Part shown: positions 52,578 through 61,529 of the stretch, in pieces
Layout of the letters: every line of letters starts with the position of its first letter
Position numbering within the stretch: position 1 is the stretch's first letter
DNA from: Acidobacteriota bacterium
Lineage (GTDB): Bacteria; Acidobacteriota; Blastocatellia; Pyrinomonadales; Pyrinomonadaceae
Assembly (NCBI GenBank): GCA_019639175.1
Contig: JAHBSK010000007.1
Span: forward strand, 124,001-188,000
Reading direction: 5' to 3'
Length of the DNA: 64,000 nucleotides
Notes under the pieces: generated by a model
What the model saw: the letters and a program-made list of their open reading frames with translations, nothing else
What the model was told of the DNA's origin: nothing
The model's database searches: none
Position numbers and translations under genes: made by a program

Positions 52578-52871
52578 TCAGCGCTGCAATCCGAAGTCAG
52601 GATGCCGTTTCTGGTGTCGAACTGAGGTCACCCTTATCAAGCTCTTGCTGGCGATTCTGTAAACTATTTGATATGGAAAACGATCGAGATTGGCACAACG
52701 GAGATCTTTGGCTTCAATTCGATACGCTTCGGGGTTTAACTTTATTCTTTCAATTTTCGATTCCAGTTGATCGATAAAATCTTCCGCGACCTTTGTTCCC
52801 GCTTCTCTCAGGTAATAATCAAGTGCCTGCTTCACGTCGCGTTCGGCGGCGGAACTTAATGCGGCTTTCAT
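52578..52871 (-). CDS. RelE/ParE-family toxin
   Basis: 97 residues of the RelE/ParE fold: LSSAAERDVKQALDYYLREAGTKVAEDFIDQLE helices, then RCANLDRFPYQIVYRI and the C-terminal VRHQKRHPDF. It overlaps the antitoxin gene by 4 bases (ATGA). It lies between korA and a remnant of korA's 5' end. Confidence 0.88.
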   Translation of the reverse strand: MKAALSSAAERDVKQALDYYLREAGTKVAEDFIDQLESKIERIKLNPEAYRIEAKDLRCANLDRFPYQIVYRIASKSLIRVTSVRHQKRHPDFGLQR

Positions 52872-53095
52872 AGGCGAATGTATTTTCTAAGCGACGTGAA
52901 AAAATCTTCCTCGGTCATCACGGATTCAGGGTTATCATCCATTTCTTTATCCCGTCGCAAAGCCTCCTCTACCCAATCTTCATCACCATCGACAAAAGGC
53001 GATGGCAGCGAAGCGATAAGTTTTTCCGCCAACTTTGCCCGTTCGGAATCTGAAAGTTTAAGGGCTAATTCTTCCGCATCTGCAACTACCGACAT
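52868..53095 (-). CDS. Addiction-module antitoxin paired with the RelE/ParE toxin
   Basis: 75 residues: EELALKLSDSERAKLAEKLIASLP, then acidic WVEEALRRDKEMDDNPESVMTEEDFF. This is the typical short antitoxin found before RelE/ParE toxins. It closely resembles the orphan antitoxin at 53245-53490 in layout (LSxxxRAxLxxKxxxSLP, RRDxEMDxNP), so the two probably come from related modules. Confidence 0.82.
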   Translation of the reverse strand: MSVVADAEELALKLSDSERAKLAEKLIASLPSPFVDGDEDWVEEALRRDKEMDDNPESVMTEEDFFTSLRKYIRL

Positions 53096-53122
53096 AACAA
53101 TTCTCCTTTTGTAACTATACCA

Positions 53123-53248
53123 CTAGCAAAACCCATAAACCCAGTCGATGCTGTTTCCTACCTTGGTCACGCTCATCCGAAACACGCCCTTAACAAACAA
53201 AGCATTTGCCGACTCCGAATGGACAGCGAAATTTAGCTGAATGTTCAT
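53123..53248 (-). pseudogene. Degenerate korA 5' end, 41-codon remnant
   Basis: ATG at 53248 to TAG at 53123-53125 reads NFAVHSESANALFVKGVFRM, matching korA's ANVNGTGSASANALFTKAVF RMG region, then loses similarity. DNA matches include CATCCGAAACAC and GCATT-GCCGAC-CCGAA. It lies on the same strand as korA, 550 bp upstream. Its ATG overlaps the stop of the antitoxin 53245-53490 (ATGA). Confidence 0.8.
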
Positions 53249-53490
53249 TGTCTGACAAATGGGAACCGTTCAGAGATCATATCGTCCAACTGTTTCATCG
53301 AAATTGTCGAATCCGGATTCTCATCCATCTCCCGATCACGCCGACGTGCCTCAGCCGGTCCGCCGTCATCGGCATAAAGCGGCAATGAACGAAGTATCTT
53401 TCCAACTAATTCAGCCCGATCCTTTTCCGACAGACTAAATACCAATTTCTCTGCTTCTGCTATTGCTGACATATCTTTCACCTGGAACAA
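53245..53490 (-). CDS. Orphan addiction-module antitoxin
   Basis: 81 residues, same plan as the antitoxin 52868-53095: AEKLVFSLSEKDRAELVGKILRSLP, then EARRRDREMDENPDSTISMKQLDDMI. No toxin follows; the korA remnant begins in the stop codon, exactly where a toxin's ATG would sit. It may have lost its toxin during the rearrangement that produced the remnant. A start seven codons in (Met before SAIAEAE) is also likely. Confidence 0.75.
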   Translation of the reverse strand: MFQVKDMSAIAEAEKLVFSLSEKDRAELVGKILRSLPLYADDGGPAEARRRDREMDENPDSTISMKQLDDMISERFPFVRQ

Positions 53491-53512
53491 TTATATCACT
53501 GACATAGCCTGC

Positions 53513-53893
53513 TTACTCCACACTCCGCAATATCTTTTCCGTCTTTTTCCCTTTTGCGAGTTTGTCCAGCCAGCGTATCTTTTGCATCAAAGAGTCTTCG
53601 ATGTCCTCGACGCGGCCGCAGACGATGTCTTTGATCAGGGATGCGTTCGGGTTGAATTTCGGGGCCTTTTCGTAAAAGTCGCGAAAGCTCGTCCGCTTCT
53701 CTATCCGTTTTGCAAGTCCGGCCTTCGTGTATCCCGTCAGCCAGCGGATACATTCCTCAATCTTTTCCTGCGTCCGCCCTTTCTTCTCCGCCTTCACCAC
53801 GTAATGCAGATAAACAACCGCCAAACTCTGTCGTTTGGTAAATATCACCCCTAAACCGAGCGTTACCCGTCGTGTCCGCGTAACTTTGTCCAT
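53513..53893 (-). CDS. DUF2200-family protein
   Basis: 126 residues with the family pattern [34 protein letters not shown] and [40 protein letters not shown]. The family is widespread and uncharacterised, probably soluble and helical. The N-terminus (about 1-28) differs from typical members and may be extended. It sits in the accessory segment of the kor operon. Confidence 0.8.
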   Translation of the reverse strand: MDKVTRTRRVTLGLGVIFTKRQSLAVVYLHYVVKAEKKGRTQEKIEECIRWLTGYTKAGLAKRIEKRTSFRDFYEKAPKFNPNASLIKDIVCGRVEDIEDSLMQKIRWLDKLAKGKKTEKILRSVE

Positions 53894-53908
53894 ACTGCAA
53901 AGATCGCT

Positions 53909-54580
53909 TTACCCCGATTTCTCCGGCTGTTCCTCGGCCACGTCGGCAACCGGCAGCGTCCATCGGCGGCGTACGGCCAGCATCCGCAAGGCAAAGGTGA
54001 CGGCGATGCCCAGAACAGCAGCCATAACCGGAGATCCCCCAAAATGCACGGTCACAACAACCACACTTGCTCCCGCCAGAGCGGCCACGGCGTAAAGTTC
54101 GCCGGGGTGAAACACGCTCGGCGTTTCGGTGACGAGCATGTCCCGCAGTATTCCGCCGCCAATGCCGCTCAGAACACCGAGGATCGGGGCCATTACGGGG
54201 CTAAGGTTAAATGCAAGTGCTTTCTGCGTTCCGGTCACAGCAAAAAGAGCAAGGCCCGCGGCATCGAACACAAGCAAAAGGTTCCTTAGGCGAACGGCCT
54301 TTCTTATCTGCCGATATTCGAGGAATATCACCAGCCCTGCCGCCATCGAAACGGCCAGATAGAGCCAGGTACTCAATGCGGCGGGCGGCGTCGCTCCTAT
54401 CAGCAGATCGCGTGTGATGCCGCCGGCCGTACTTGCTGCAAATGAAAGCACGAGGACGCCAAAAAGATCGAAATGCCGCCGAACGCCCGCTATCGCGCCG
54501 CTCACGGCAAACGCGAACGTCCCGACAACGTCGATGACCGTTACCGTGTTAGCAAGATAGCCCTCAAATGTCACGGCCAT
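53909..54580 (-). CDS. TRIC/UPF0126-family membrane protein, possible cation channel
   Basis: 223 residues with about seven hydrophobic segments. Two internal repeats contain the conserved glycine-rich stretches AASTAGGITRDLLIG and SGIGGGILRDMLVTETP, hallmarks of the UPF0126/TRIC family. These form trimeric potassium-permeable channels in the inner membrane. Located between toxin-antitoxin modules in the interrupted kor operon. Confidence 0.88.
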   Translation of the reverse strand: MAVTFEGYLANTVTVIDVVGTFAFAVSGAIAGVRRHFDLFGVLVLSFAASTAGGITRDLLIGATPPAALSTWLYLAVSMAAGLVIFLEYRQIRKAVRLRNLLLVFDAAGLALFAVTGTQKALAFNLSPVMAPILGVLSGIGGGILRDMLVTETPSVFHPGELYAVAALAGASVVVVTVHFGGSPVMAAVLGIAVTFALRMLAVRRRWTLPVADVAEEQPEKSG

Positions 54581-54617
54581 AAAAGATCAAGACCTGCCGG
54601 CGCTGAGATTCAAGATC

Positions 54618-54962
54618 TCAGGTTATTCTCACTTTTGTTTCGGTTGCTGTGACAAACTGGTTCGGAAGTTTTTCCCGGTAACCGGCGAGTAATCGACTTA
54701 ATATTTCTATCTTATTGGCCGAACGCTCATCAGCAAGACGAAGAAAGATAACCCCATGATGTTCGCGTCCTTCGCGAAAGATCATTTCGCCGAAATCCCT
54801 GTCATTCGTTATCAATATCCAATTTCCATCGAATGCCTTGGATAAAACTTTGTCATCCGCCAGTCCTTGAGCCTCGTCGAATACAGAAAAGACCTCGTGG
54901 CCCTGTCCACGAAGCCATTCGGCTACGGCAGGGCCTGTGCATTCGTCAACCAGGAACCGCAT
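54618..54962 (-). CDS. DUF5615 PIN-like toxin
   Basis: 114 residues: MRFLVDECTGPAVAEWLRGQGHEV with the first acidic residues, later WILITNDRDFGEMIF and HHGVIFLRLAD, all typical of DUF5615. The ATG at 54962 overlaps the DUF433 stop. A longer frame upstream is only the other frame of the DUF433 gene. Same family as the protein at 3-353. Confidence 0.85.
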   Translation of the reverse strand: MRFLVDECTGPAVAEWLRGQGHEVFSVFDEAQGLADDKVLSKAFDGNWILITNDRDFGEMIFREGREHHGVIFLRLADERSANKIEILSRLLAGYREKLPNQFVTATETKVRIT

Positions 54963-55210
54963 CAGGCCATCTCCACGGTCAACGGCATGAATTCCGTGCG
55001 GCTCAGGGACTCTCCGGCAAAGAGCAGGCATGCCTGAATGTCTTCAATGGTCAATCCTTTGTACTCATCAACAATTTCAGAGGTTGTCGCGCCGTGGGCC
55101 AAAAGGCCAAGGATGAACTCGACAGACAAACGGGTTCCCCTTATCACCGGCTTACCGGTAAGAACCTTTGGGTTAAGCGTTATCCGTTCGAGCAATGCTT
55201 TGTCGGTCAT
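54962..55210 (-). CDS. DUF433 antitoxin
   Basis: 82 residues of the DUF433 type: RITLNPKVLTGKPVIRGTRLSVEFILGLLAHGATTSEIVDEYKGLTIEDIQACL, a winged-helix-like DNA-binding unit. It is paired with DUF5615 by an ATGA overlap. Its ATG lies 12 bp after the stop of the gltD-like 3' remnant. Confidence 0.87.
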   Translation of the reverse strand: MTDKALLERITLNPKVLTGKPVIRGTRLSVEFILGLLAHGATTSEIVDEYKGLTIEDIQACLLFAGESLSRTEFMPLTVEMA

Positions 55211-55222
55211 AAGATCACCTTT

Positions 55223-55372
55223 TCATATTTTAGCATCATTTCCATTTCTTTCGATCTGCACTAAATTGCCTGCCAATTTGGGGCCGTATTTGACCTCACC
55301 GGCTTTGGTTACGTTGTACCAGAACCGCTGCATGTCCCAGGCGGCGGTTGGGCAGCGTTCGACGCAGAGATG
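55223..55372 (-). pseudogene. Copy of the gltD-like gene's 3' end
   Basis: Reads [26 protein letters not shown], nearly identical to the end of the intact gene (same stretch with KVKYG), then its own tail PKLAGNLVQIERNGNDAKI and TGA. DNA identity over about 90 bases is around 90% by eye. It is on the same strand, immediately downstream of dinD. Confidence 0.88.
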
Positions 55373-55383
55373 AGGTTTTATTT

Positions 55384-56226
55384 TTAGGATTTCAATTTTT
55401 TTGTTCCTTTCAACACGGACTTTGTTTCGCTGTCTAGTTTTCTTCGCAGTTTACTTGCGTCTTCCGCGGCTGGCAGTTGTTCCGGCTTCACGCCGCGCTC
55501 GTGGAGAATTTTTCTCACCGCGCGATTATTTTCTACATGTTCGGTCGAGATCGTGCTTTGGCCGCGAAGGTCCTTTTCGATTACGTTGTGGCTTGTCAGC
55601 TCAGTTGCAAAATCCTTTGCCTTGATCGTAAGTGTCGGCAAGAAGTCAGCAAGCGGACGCCCTTTTGGGACATTCAACTTAGCTTTCATTTGATTTGTTG
55701 AATAGCCGCCAAATAATGCCTCGTCGCCTTTGCTTCGAATGATTGCAAATCCTTGCCCATCAACACCTCGCTCATAAATAATTCCGGACAGATTCTTCTC
55801 TGACGTTGATAATTTATCTCTTGCAGAAACACGTTCGACATCGAGCAATCGTTTTTCTATGATCTCCTGTTTTCGCGTTTGCACGGCGAAATACGTTTGA
55901 GCGAAGGCAATCTCCGGTTTTGAAGGGTCGCCATTCTGTGCGATCAGATAACAGGCATAGCGGGTCAGAGCAACATCCTCGACATCACGAACAGCGTCGT
56001 TTGCGAGTTGAATTTGCTTCTTGACCGCAGCGAAGTGATTTCGTATATCTTCGCCGGCGTTCGTAGCAGATTCTTTGGCCTTGTCAATCGCGTTTTGAAA
56101 ATTCCGCCATTCCTTGTAGCCCAGGATCGCTTGTAAGTCACGGGCGCTCCAGCACTCTATGCCGTCGAGTTGGTAACATGCATCTTCAAACTTAGCTAAC
56201 AATTCTATTAGTAACTCAGTTTTCAT
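55384..56226 (-). CDS. dinD: DNA-damage-inducible protein D-like (BRO/anti-repressor N-terminus)
   Basis: 280 residues. The N-terminal BRO-like domain contains [20 protein letters not shown]; then come [19 protein letters not shown] and [31 protein letters not shown] and the later [24 protein letters not shown], all as in E. coli DinD (274 residues), an SOS-induced inhibitor of RecA. The ATG at 56226 follows a palindromic promoter region (56236-56275). The gene sits between the intact gltD-like gene and a copy of that gene's 3' end. Confidence 0.88.
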   Translation of the reverse strand: MKTELLIELLAKFEDACYQLDGIECWSARDLQAILGYKEWRNFQNAIDKAKESATNAGEDIRNHFAAVKKQIQLANDAVRDVEDVALTRYACYLIAQNGDPSKPEIAFAQTYFAVQTRKQEIIEKRLLDVERVSARDKLSTSEKNLSGIIYERGVDGQGFAIIRSKGDEALFGGYSTNQMKAKLNVPKGRPLADFLPTLTIKAKDFATELTSHNVIEKDLRGQSTISTEHVENNRAVRKILHERGVKPEQLPAAEDASKLRRKLDSETKSVLKGTKKLKS

Positions 56227-56235
56227 ATATGTCTG

Positions 56236-56275
56236 TATCAAAATGAAACATATTGTTGGTGTCAACAATATGTTC
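56236..56275 (-). promoter_or_regulatory. dinD promoter with a large overlapping palindrome
   Basis: Minus strand TTGACA (56260-56265) and TTGATA (56236-56241), spacer 18. A near-perfect inverted repeat AAACATATTGTTG/CAACAATATGTTC (56246-56275, 4-base centre) covers the -35 and spacer. It is a good candidate for a damage-responsive repressor site, but the LexA consensus of this group is not known to me. Confidence 0.5.
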
Positions 56276-56276
56276 C

Positions 56277-58160
56277 CTATCCTTTCCCATTTCCATTGCA
56301 CCCGTACTTGACCTTGCCGGCTTTGGTTACGTTGTACCAGAACCGCTGCATGTCCCAAGCGGCGGTGGGGCAGCGTTCGGCGCAGAGGCCGCAGTGGAGG
56401 CAGACGTCCTCATCCTTTGCCATGATGCGTTTGGTTTGCGGCAGGGCCTCGGAAACGTAGAGATCCTGCGTCAGGTTCAACGCCGGGACCTTTGTGCGTT
56501 CGCGGAGGTCGGCCTCGTCACCGTTTGCCGTAAAGGTAATACAGCTTGTCGGGCAAATATCGACACAGGCGTCGCATTCTATACATTTCGGCGCGTGAAA
56601 AACGGTTTGCACGTCGCAGTTCAGGCAACGTTGTGCTTCTTCATATCCGGTCAGCGGGTCGAAGCCAAGCTCGACCTCTTTTTTGCGGTCTTTCAGCGTC
56701 AGGTCCTTCGGCGCCTGCGGGACAACAAATCGCTTATCGTGATCGACCACGCTGTCGTATGCCCATTCGTGAATGCCCATCTTTTGCGAGATCAGGTTCA
56801 CGTGCGGCGCGGGGCGGTCGGCGACAACATCTTTGCCGGAACAGAACAGGTCTATCGAAACGGCCGCCTGATGTCCGTGTGCAACGGCGGTTATGACATT
56901 TTCAGGCCCGAAAGCGGCGTCGCCGCCAAAGAACACTTTAGGGTTTGTGGACTGAAACGTCTTTCGGTCAACGACCGGCATTTCCCATTTGTCGAACTCA
57001 AGCCCGAGGTCGCGTTCGATCCAGGGAAAGGCGTTTTCCTGGCCGACGGCGATCAGAACGTCGTCCGCAGGATAGAACACATCGGGTTCACCCGTCGGCA
57101 CAAGCTTTCGCTTGCCGTTCTCGTCATAAACGGCCTCGACCTTTTCAAAGGTCATGCCGGTAAGACGGTAGGCAGTTGGCGGTTGGCCGTTGGCGGTATC
57201 TGCAGCGGACTGCTTACTGCCTACCGCAAACTGCTCACGAGTTTCGTAAACAAAACTCTTCGGCACGTGGTTGTCGATGATCGGGATGTCCTCGTGCATG
57301 GCGTCCTCTTTTTCCCACGGCGATGCCTTCATCGTTGCAAAGGGCGAACGGACGATGACCTTTACGTCTTCGCCGCCGAGTCGTCTTGCCGTTCGGCAGC
57401 AATCCATCGCGGTGTTGCCGCCGCCCAGAACGATAACGCGTTTGCCTATGGAATGAGTGTGTTCAAAAGCCACGCTGCCGAGCCAGTTGATGCCGATGTG
57501 AATGTTCGCATCGCCCTCTGACCTTCCGGGCAGATCGGGCAGGTCGCGCCCTCGCGGAGCGCCCGTGCCGACAAAAACGGCATCGTAATCCTGTTCGAGC
57601 AGTTCCTTGAGCGAAGAAACGTAGTGTTTGAAATGCGTGTGTATGCCGAGCCGTAGAATGTAATCGACCTCTTCGTCCAGCACGGTTTCGGGCAGGCGAA
57701 ATGCCGGTATCTGCGAACGCATAAAACCGCCGCCTTTTATCTGCTCGTCAAAAAGATGTATCTCGTAACCAAGCGGGGCTAGGTCGCGGGCAACCGTCAG
57801 CGATGCCGGTCCGCCGCCGACCAGGGCAATCTTTTTGCCGTTCGGCTCAAAAGGCCCTTGCGGCATCATGTGCAGCACGTCCGATTTGTTATCCGCAGCG
57901 ACGCGCTTCAGGCGGCATATCGCAACAGGCTCTTCCTCGACGCGTCCGCGACGGCACGCCGGTTCACACGGACGGTCGCACGTCCGGCCCAGAACGCCCG
58001 GAAAGACGTTCGAGTCCCAGTTGATCATGTACGCCTCAGAATATCTGCCCGCCGCTATCAGGCGAATGTATTCCGGGACGGGCGTATGCGCCGGACACGC
58101 ATACTGACAATCCACAACCTTATGAAAATACTCAGGGTCGTTAATATCGGTGGGTTCCAC
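56277..58160 (-). CDS. GltD-like NAD(P)-dependent oxidoreductase with C-terminal ferredoxin domain
   Basis: 627 residues. The N-terminal Fe-S region has cysteines in [12 protein letters not shown] and [20 protein letters not shown]. The FAD motif is [19 protein letters not shown] and the NAD(P) motif [21 protein letters not shown]. Two 4Fe-4S motifs near the end are [12 protein letters not shown] and [12 protein letters not shown]. The protein resembles the glutamate synthase small subunit fused to a ferredoxin. It probably transfers electrons between NAD(P)H and ferredoxin for the KorAB complex encoded further along the same strand (inference from gene order). Confidence 0.88.
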   Translation of the reverse strand: MEPTDINDPEYFHKVVDCQYACPAHTPVPEYIRLIAAGRYSEAYMINWDSNVFPGVLGRTCDRPCEPACRRGRVEEEPVAICRLKRVAADNKSDVLHMMPQGPFEPNGKKIALVGGGPASLTVARDLAPLGYEIHLFDEQIKGGGFMRSQIPAFRLPETVLDEEVDYILRLGIHTHFKHYVSSLKELLEQDYDAVFVGTGAPRGRDLPDLPGRSEGDANIHIGINWLGSVAFEHTHSIGKRVIVLGGGNTAMDCCRTARRLGGEDVKVIVRSPFATMKASPWEKEDAMHEDIPIIDNHVPKSFVYETREQFAVGSKQSAADTANGQPPTAYRLTGMTFEKVEAVYDENGKRKLVPTGEPDVFYPADDVLIAVGQENAFPWIERDLGLEFDKWEMPVVDRKTFQSTNPKVFFGGDAAFGPENVITAVAHGHQAAVSIDLFCSGKDVVADRPAPHVNLISQKMGIHEWAYDSVVDHDKRFVVPQAPKDLTLKDRKKEVELGFDPLTGYEEAQRCLNCDVQTVFHAPKCIECDACVDICPTSCITFTANGDEADLRERTKVPALNLTQDLYVSEALPQTKRIMAKDEDVCLHCGLCAERCPTAAWDMQRFWYNVTKAGKVKYGCNGNGKG

Positions 58161-58346
58161 GTTTGTTTACCTGCCTGTAATGTTCGATGCACTTAAACGT
58201 AACACTCGGCAAGCATTGTCTCAAAAATAGCCTTTTTTTCAACCCTTACAAGCGGCTTTCGGGCGTAAAAGCGTTTATTTCTCTTATTTATGACAATTTG
58301 CGTGAGTTTAGATGCAAGATCAGAAGGAAAATAAATAAGAAAAGGT

Positions 58347-61300
58347 TCAGCCGCTCACGGAGCAAAACTGACAGGAATGACCGGGCGGCGGTTCGTAGTT
58401 TCCGGCGCTGATCGCCTGTAACAGAGCTTCCGCTTCTGCCGCTGCGGCCTCAAGAGCGGCGGGCGAAACTTCGTGAAGCTCTGCCGTTCTAAGGAATGCA
58501 AGATATGTTCGCGGCTTTTGAAACGCTACGGAATAGACCCACATCTGCAAGTAATGATGCTCAGGATTTTCAGCGATTCCGGTCTTGAAATCCAGCACCA
58601 TATCTTCGCAAACAAGGTCCGCCGTGCCGTTTATGGTCATTCCGGCAATATCTATCCTGAACGGAACTTCCCGCCTTGCCCCTGTCAGATCGAGCGATGC
58701 AAAATTTGGATGCGTTCGGAAAACATCTGCAAACCGAAGCGCCTCGGCAAGCTGCTCTTCCGGCCTTCCTTCATCGTGGCAGCGAAAAGCCTCTATATCG
58801 CGGATGTCCAATTCCAAAGCCTTGTGCGTCAGCGTCCCGACCGCGCCTCTTATTGCCGATCCTCCTCTGATGCCGGGATTGCGGTCAACAAATCGCCGTT
58901 TGAACTCGACCGGACATCGTTTATAGACCGACAGCCCGGTCGCCGGTATTGACCGCAAACCCAACGGAACTCGAGCAGTTTGCTCCTGCCTTAGAACCCG
59001 TTCTGTCAGCGGCAAACTCTTATCCGCCGAAACGCTGTCAGAAACATCAGGATCGATATTTACGGGGTCGATGCCCGCATTCAGCACACCCGGCATCACC
59101 AGGTTGAGCAGCCCGCCTTTTTCTTCGGCAGAGGTCAGAAAGGCCTTGTCACGCGCCCGCGTCAGGCCGACATACAGCAGGCGTCTGTTTTCCGCTGTCT
59201 CACGGTCGTCAGAACGGCGTTTGAGAATGGTGTGAATCGCAGGTTCGAGCGGATCCATATCATCCGTTTCCAGTTTGAATGAGACACCCGCATCGCGGTC
59301 AACCAAAAGCGCGTTCGTGTGTCCGCCGAGCTTTCGGCTGAGATCGGGAATGAAAACTATCGGCCATTCAAGCCCCTTTGAACCATGAATGGTCATCAAT
59401 GTCACCGCCTGGCCGACATCCAGCGGCGGACGCGGCACCTCGACCTCGGCTTCCTCCAACAAACGCAGATGACGAACGGCAGCGAAAATGTCGCCGCGTC
59501 CCTGTTCGTCCAGCGAACGCAGCAGGGCCATCATCGCGTTCCGGTCAGCCAGTCGCCGCTCGCCATCTGGCAGATTTGCGGCGACCGCCGAATATCCGGT
59601 CAGACGGTCGGCAAGCGCAAGCGTTTCGCAGGCAGAAAGGCTTTTTGTCTCCAACAGTTCCTTAAGTATCTCGCGGGCGTTTGCCGCGCGTCCCGCGGCG
59701 CGTTCAAGCGCCTGCCACCACGTTTCTTCTTTTGACATCGTGACGGCAATATCAAAAAGCTCTTCGTCGCTGACAGCAAAAAAAGGCGAGCGAAGCACCG
59801 CGGCCAGATGAATGTCATCAGCCGGTTCCGCCAAAAAACCCAGCAGGGATATGATGTCTCTCGCTTCCATCGTCTCCAAAAGGTTTCCGCCGCCGACGTT
59901 GACATTCGGTATTCCGGCGTTGTTCAGAACGTCCGAGATATTCTCAAGCGTTTTCCACGTGCGGGACAGTATCGCGATGTCGCGAAATTCCACCGGCCGC
60001 ATCGTGCCTGCCGCCCGGTCGTATATCATTGCATCACCGGAAACGATCTCGTGTATCTTTGCCGCAATGTCAAAAGCCTCGATCCTGTTCCGTTCGGGCT
60101 TGTTTCTCTTGTCCTTGTCGGTACCGTTCGGGACAATGCCGACGTAAACGTATTCGCCGCCAAAACCTTCCGGCTCATTGATCTCCGAATACAGTTCCTG
60201 ATGAAGTTCGCCGAGCAGGTCGTCAAAGATGCCGTTCATCGTCCGCACAAGCGGAGCGTGCGTCCGAAAGGTCTGTGACAGACGGACATCGCCGTTATCG
60301 TCCTGTGCGGAAATGTTCTCGCGGTAACGCTGAAAGACGTTTACGTCCGCCCCGCGAAATCCGTATATCGCCTGTTTTTCATCGCCGACGATGGTCTGCA
60401 CCGCGCCCGCACCGAGCAGTTCCAAAAGCTCTGCCTGAACCGGATTTGTGTCCTGAAATTCGTCAACGAGGATCGCCTTCCAACGCTGAGAATAATGCCG
60501 CACGGCCTCGCCCGCCGGATCGCTTAATATCTTTACGGCATTGATCTCAAGATCATTGAAATCAAGCACCTTTTCACGACGCTTGACGGCCCGAATGCGT
60601 TCGCTGACCTGCCGGTAGGCCTGTTCCAAAAGCACCACACGGCGGATAAGTTCGCGGTCATTGTCGCCAAATTCAAGCGAGAATATCTTGATCGACTCCT
60701 TGGTCAAAGCTTTATCTTTAACGTCACCAACAGCATTTCTAACCTCGTCAATGCTGCCATTCAGCCACTTACCTTGAACACCATGTTTCCTGCTAAACCC
60801 TTTGAATGCCTCCGCTAAATGAGTAATATCACCACCATTGCTAAAGTCAGCCATCGCCGCCAAAATATTACGGCGCCTTTCTTCCAGTTTGTCATCTGCG
60901 GTTCCTTGAAATCGGTTGCAAACAGAAAGCGCGTCCTGCCATTCTTCAGAAGCGATAAGAGCCGCCTTTTCTTCTTCGACGAAAGACCTGACCATTTCTT
61001 CCCAATGGCCGGTTCCGGCGGCAAAAGCGGACCTCGCCCCGTGAGGATCGTTAAGAAGCTGCCACAGGCTTTTTTTGAGAAATTCAAAACCGAGGTCGTC
61101 GATGATCGCCTGATCTATGTCAGCAAGTGCCGCATTGTATTCGCCCGCCAGCCACATCGGCGATTCGGCATCATCGAGAATGGTAAAATCCGGCGGCAGA
61201 TCGGCAACGTGGTAAAACTCGGTGCATATCCGCTGTGCCAATGAATGAACGGTGCTTATCTGCGCCGCATCGACCTCGGCAACGACGGTTTCATCGACGC

Positions 61301-61529
61301 CCTCGGCAAGCAGTGCCGCTCTGATGCGTGAACGAAGTTCGGCGGCGGCCTTTTTGGTGAACGTGACGGCGACGGCCTCAAGCGGAGACATTCCCTGCTC
61401 CCGTACATGAAACAGATAGCGGGCGGCGAGCATCTTTGTCTTGCCCGTGCCGGCGCCGGCGGTCACGGCGACGCTGCCGGGTGCGGTCGCCGCTCTTCGC
61501 TGATCCGGTGTCAGTTCGTCAAACAGCAT
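58347..61529 (-). CDS. addA: ATP-dependent helicase/nuclease subunit A (AddA/RexA-type)
   Basis: About 1060 residues of the UvrD/RecB helicase class. Visible are the Q-motif region ELTPDQRRAATAPG, Walker A TAGAGTGKTKML, motif Ia VTFTKKAAAELRSRI, motif II VDEFQDTNPVQAELL, motif III GDEKQAIYGFRGADVNVF and motif V MTIHGSKGLEWPIVFIPD, then LLYVGLTRARDKAF. The C-terminal nuclease domain has MVLDFKTG (D...DxK) and ends with CQFC, a partial cysteine motif. It processes double-strand breaks with AddB. The ATG at 61529 overlaps the addB stop by 11 bases. Confidence 0.9.
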   Translation of the reverse strand: MLFDELTPDQRRAATAPGSVAVTAGAGTGKTKMLAARYLFHVREQGMSPLEAVAVTFTKKAAAELRSRIRAALLAEGVDETVVAEVDAAQISTVHSLAQRICTEFYHVADLPPDFTILDDAESPMWLAGEYNAALADIDQAIIDDLGFEFLKKSLWQLLNDPHGARSAFAAGTGHWEEMVRSFVEEEKAALIASEEWQDALSVCNRFQGTADDKLEERRRNILAAMADFSNGGDITHLAEAFKGFSRKHGVQGKWLNGSIDEVRNAVGDVKDKALTKESIKIFSLEFGDNDRELIRRVVLLEQAYRQVSERIRAVKRREKVLDFNDLEINAVKILSDPAGEAVRHYSQRWKAILVDEFQDTNPVQAELLELLGAGAVQTIVGDEKQAIYGFRGADVNVFQRYRENISAQDDNGDVRLSQTFRTHAPLVRTMNGIFDDLLGELHQELYSEINEPEGFGGEYVYVGIVPNGTDKDKRNKPERNRIEAFDIAAKIHEIVSGDAMIYDRAAGTMRPVEFRDIAILSRTWKTLENISDVLNNAGIPNVNVGGGNLLETMEARDIISLLGFLAEPADDIHLAAVLRSPFFAVSDEELFDIAVTMSKEETWWQALERAAGRAANAREILKELLETKSLSACETLALADRLTGYSAVAANLPDGERRLADRNAMMALLRSLDEQGRGDIFAAVRHLRLLEEAEVEVPRPPLDVGQAVTLMTIHGSKGLEWPIVFIPDLSRKLGGHTNALLVDRDAGVSFKLETDDMDPLEPAIHTILKRRSDDRETAENRRLLYVGLTRARDKAFLTSAEEKGGLLNLVMPGVLNAGIDPVNIDPDVSDSVSADKSLPLTERVLRQEQTARVPLGLRSIPATGLSVYKRCPVEFKRRFVDRNPGIRGGSAIRGAVGTLTHKALELDIRDIEAFRCHDEGRPEEQLAEALRFADVFRTHPNFASLDLTGARREVPFRIDIAGMTINGTADLVCEDMVLDFKTGIAENPEHHYLQMWVYSVAFQKPRTYLAFLRTAELHEVSPAALEAAAAEAEALLQAISAGNYEPPPGHSCQFCSVSG

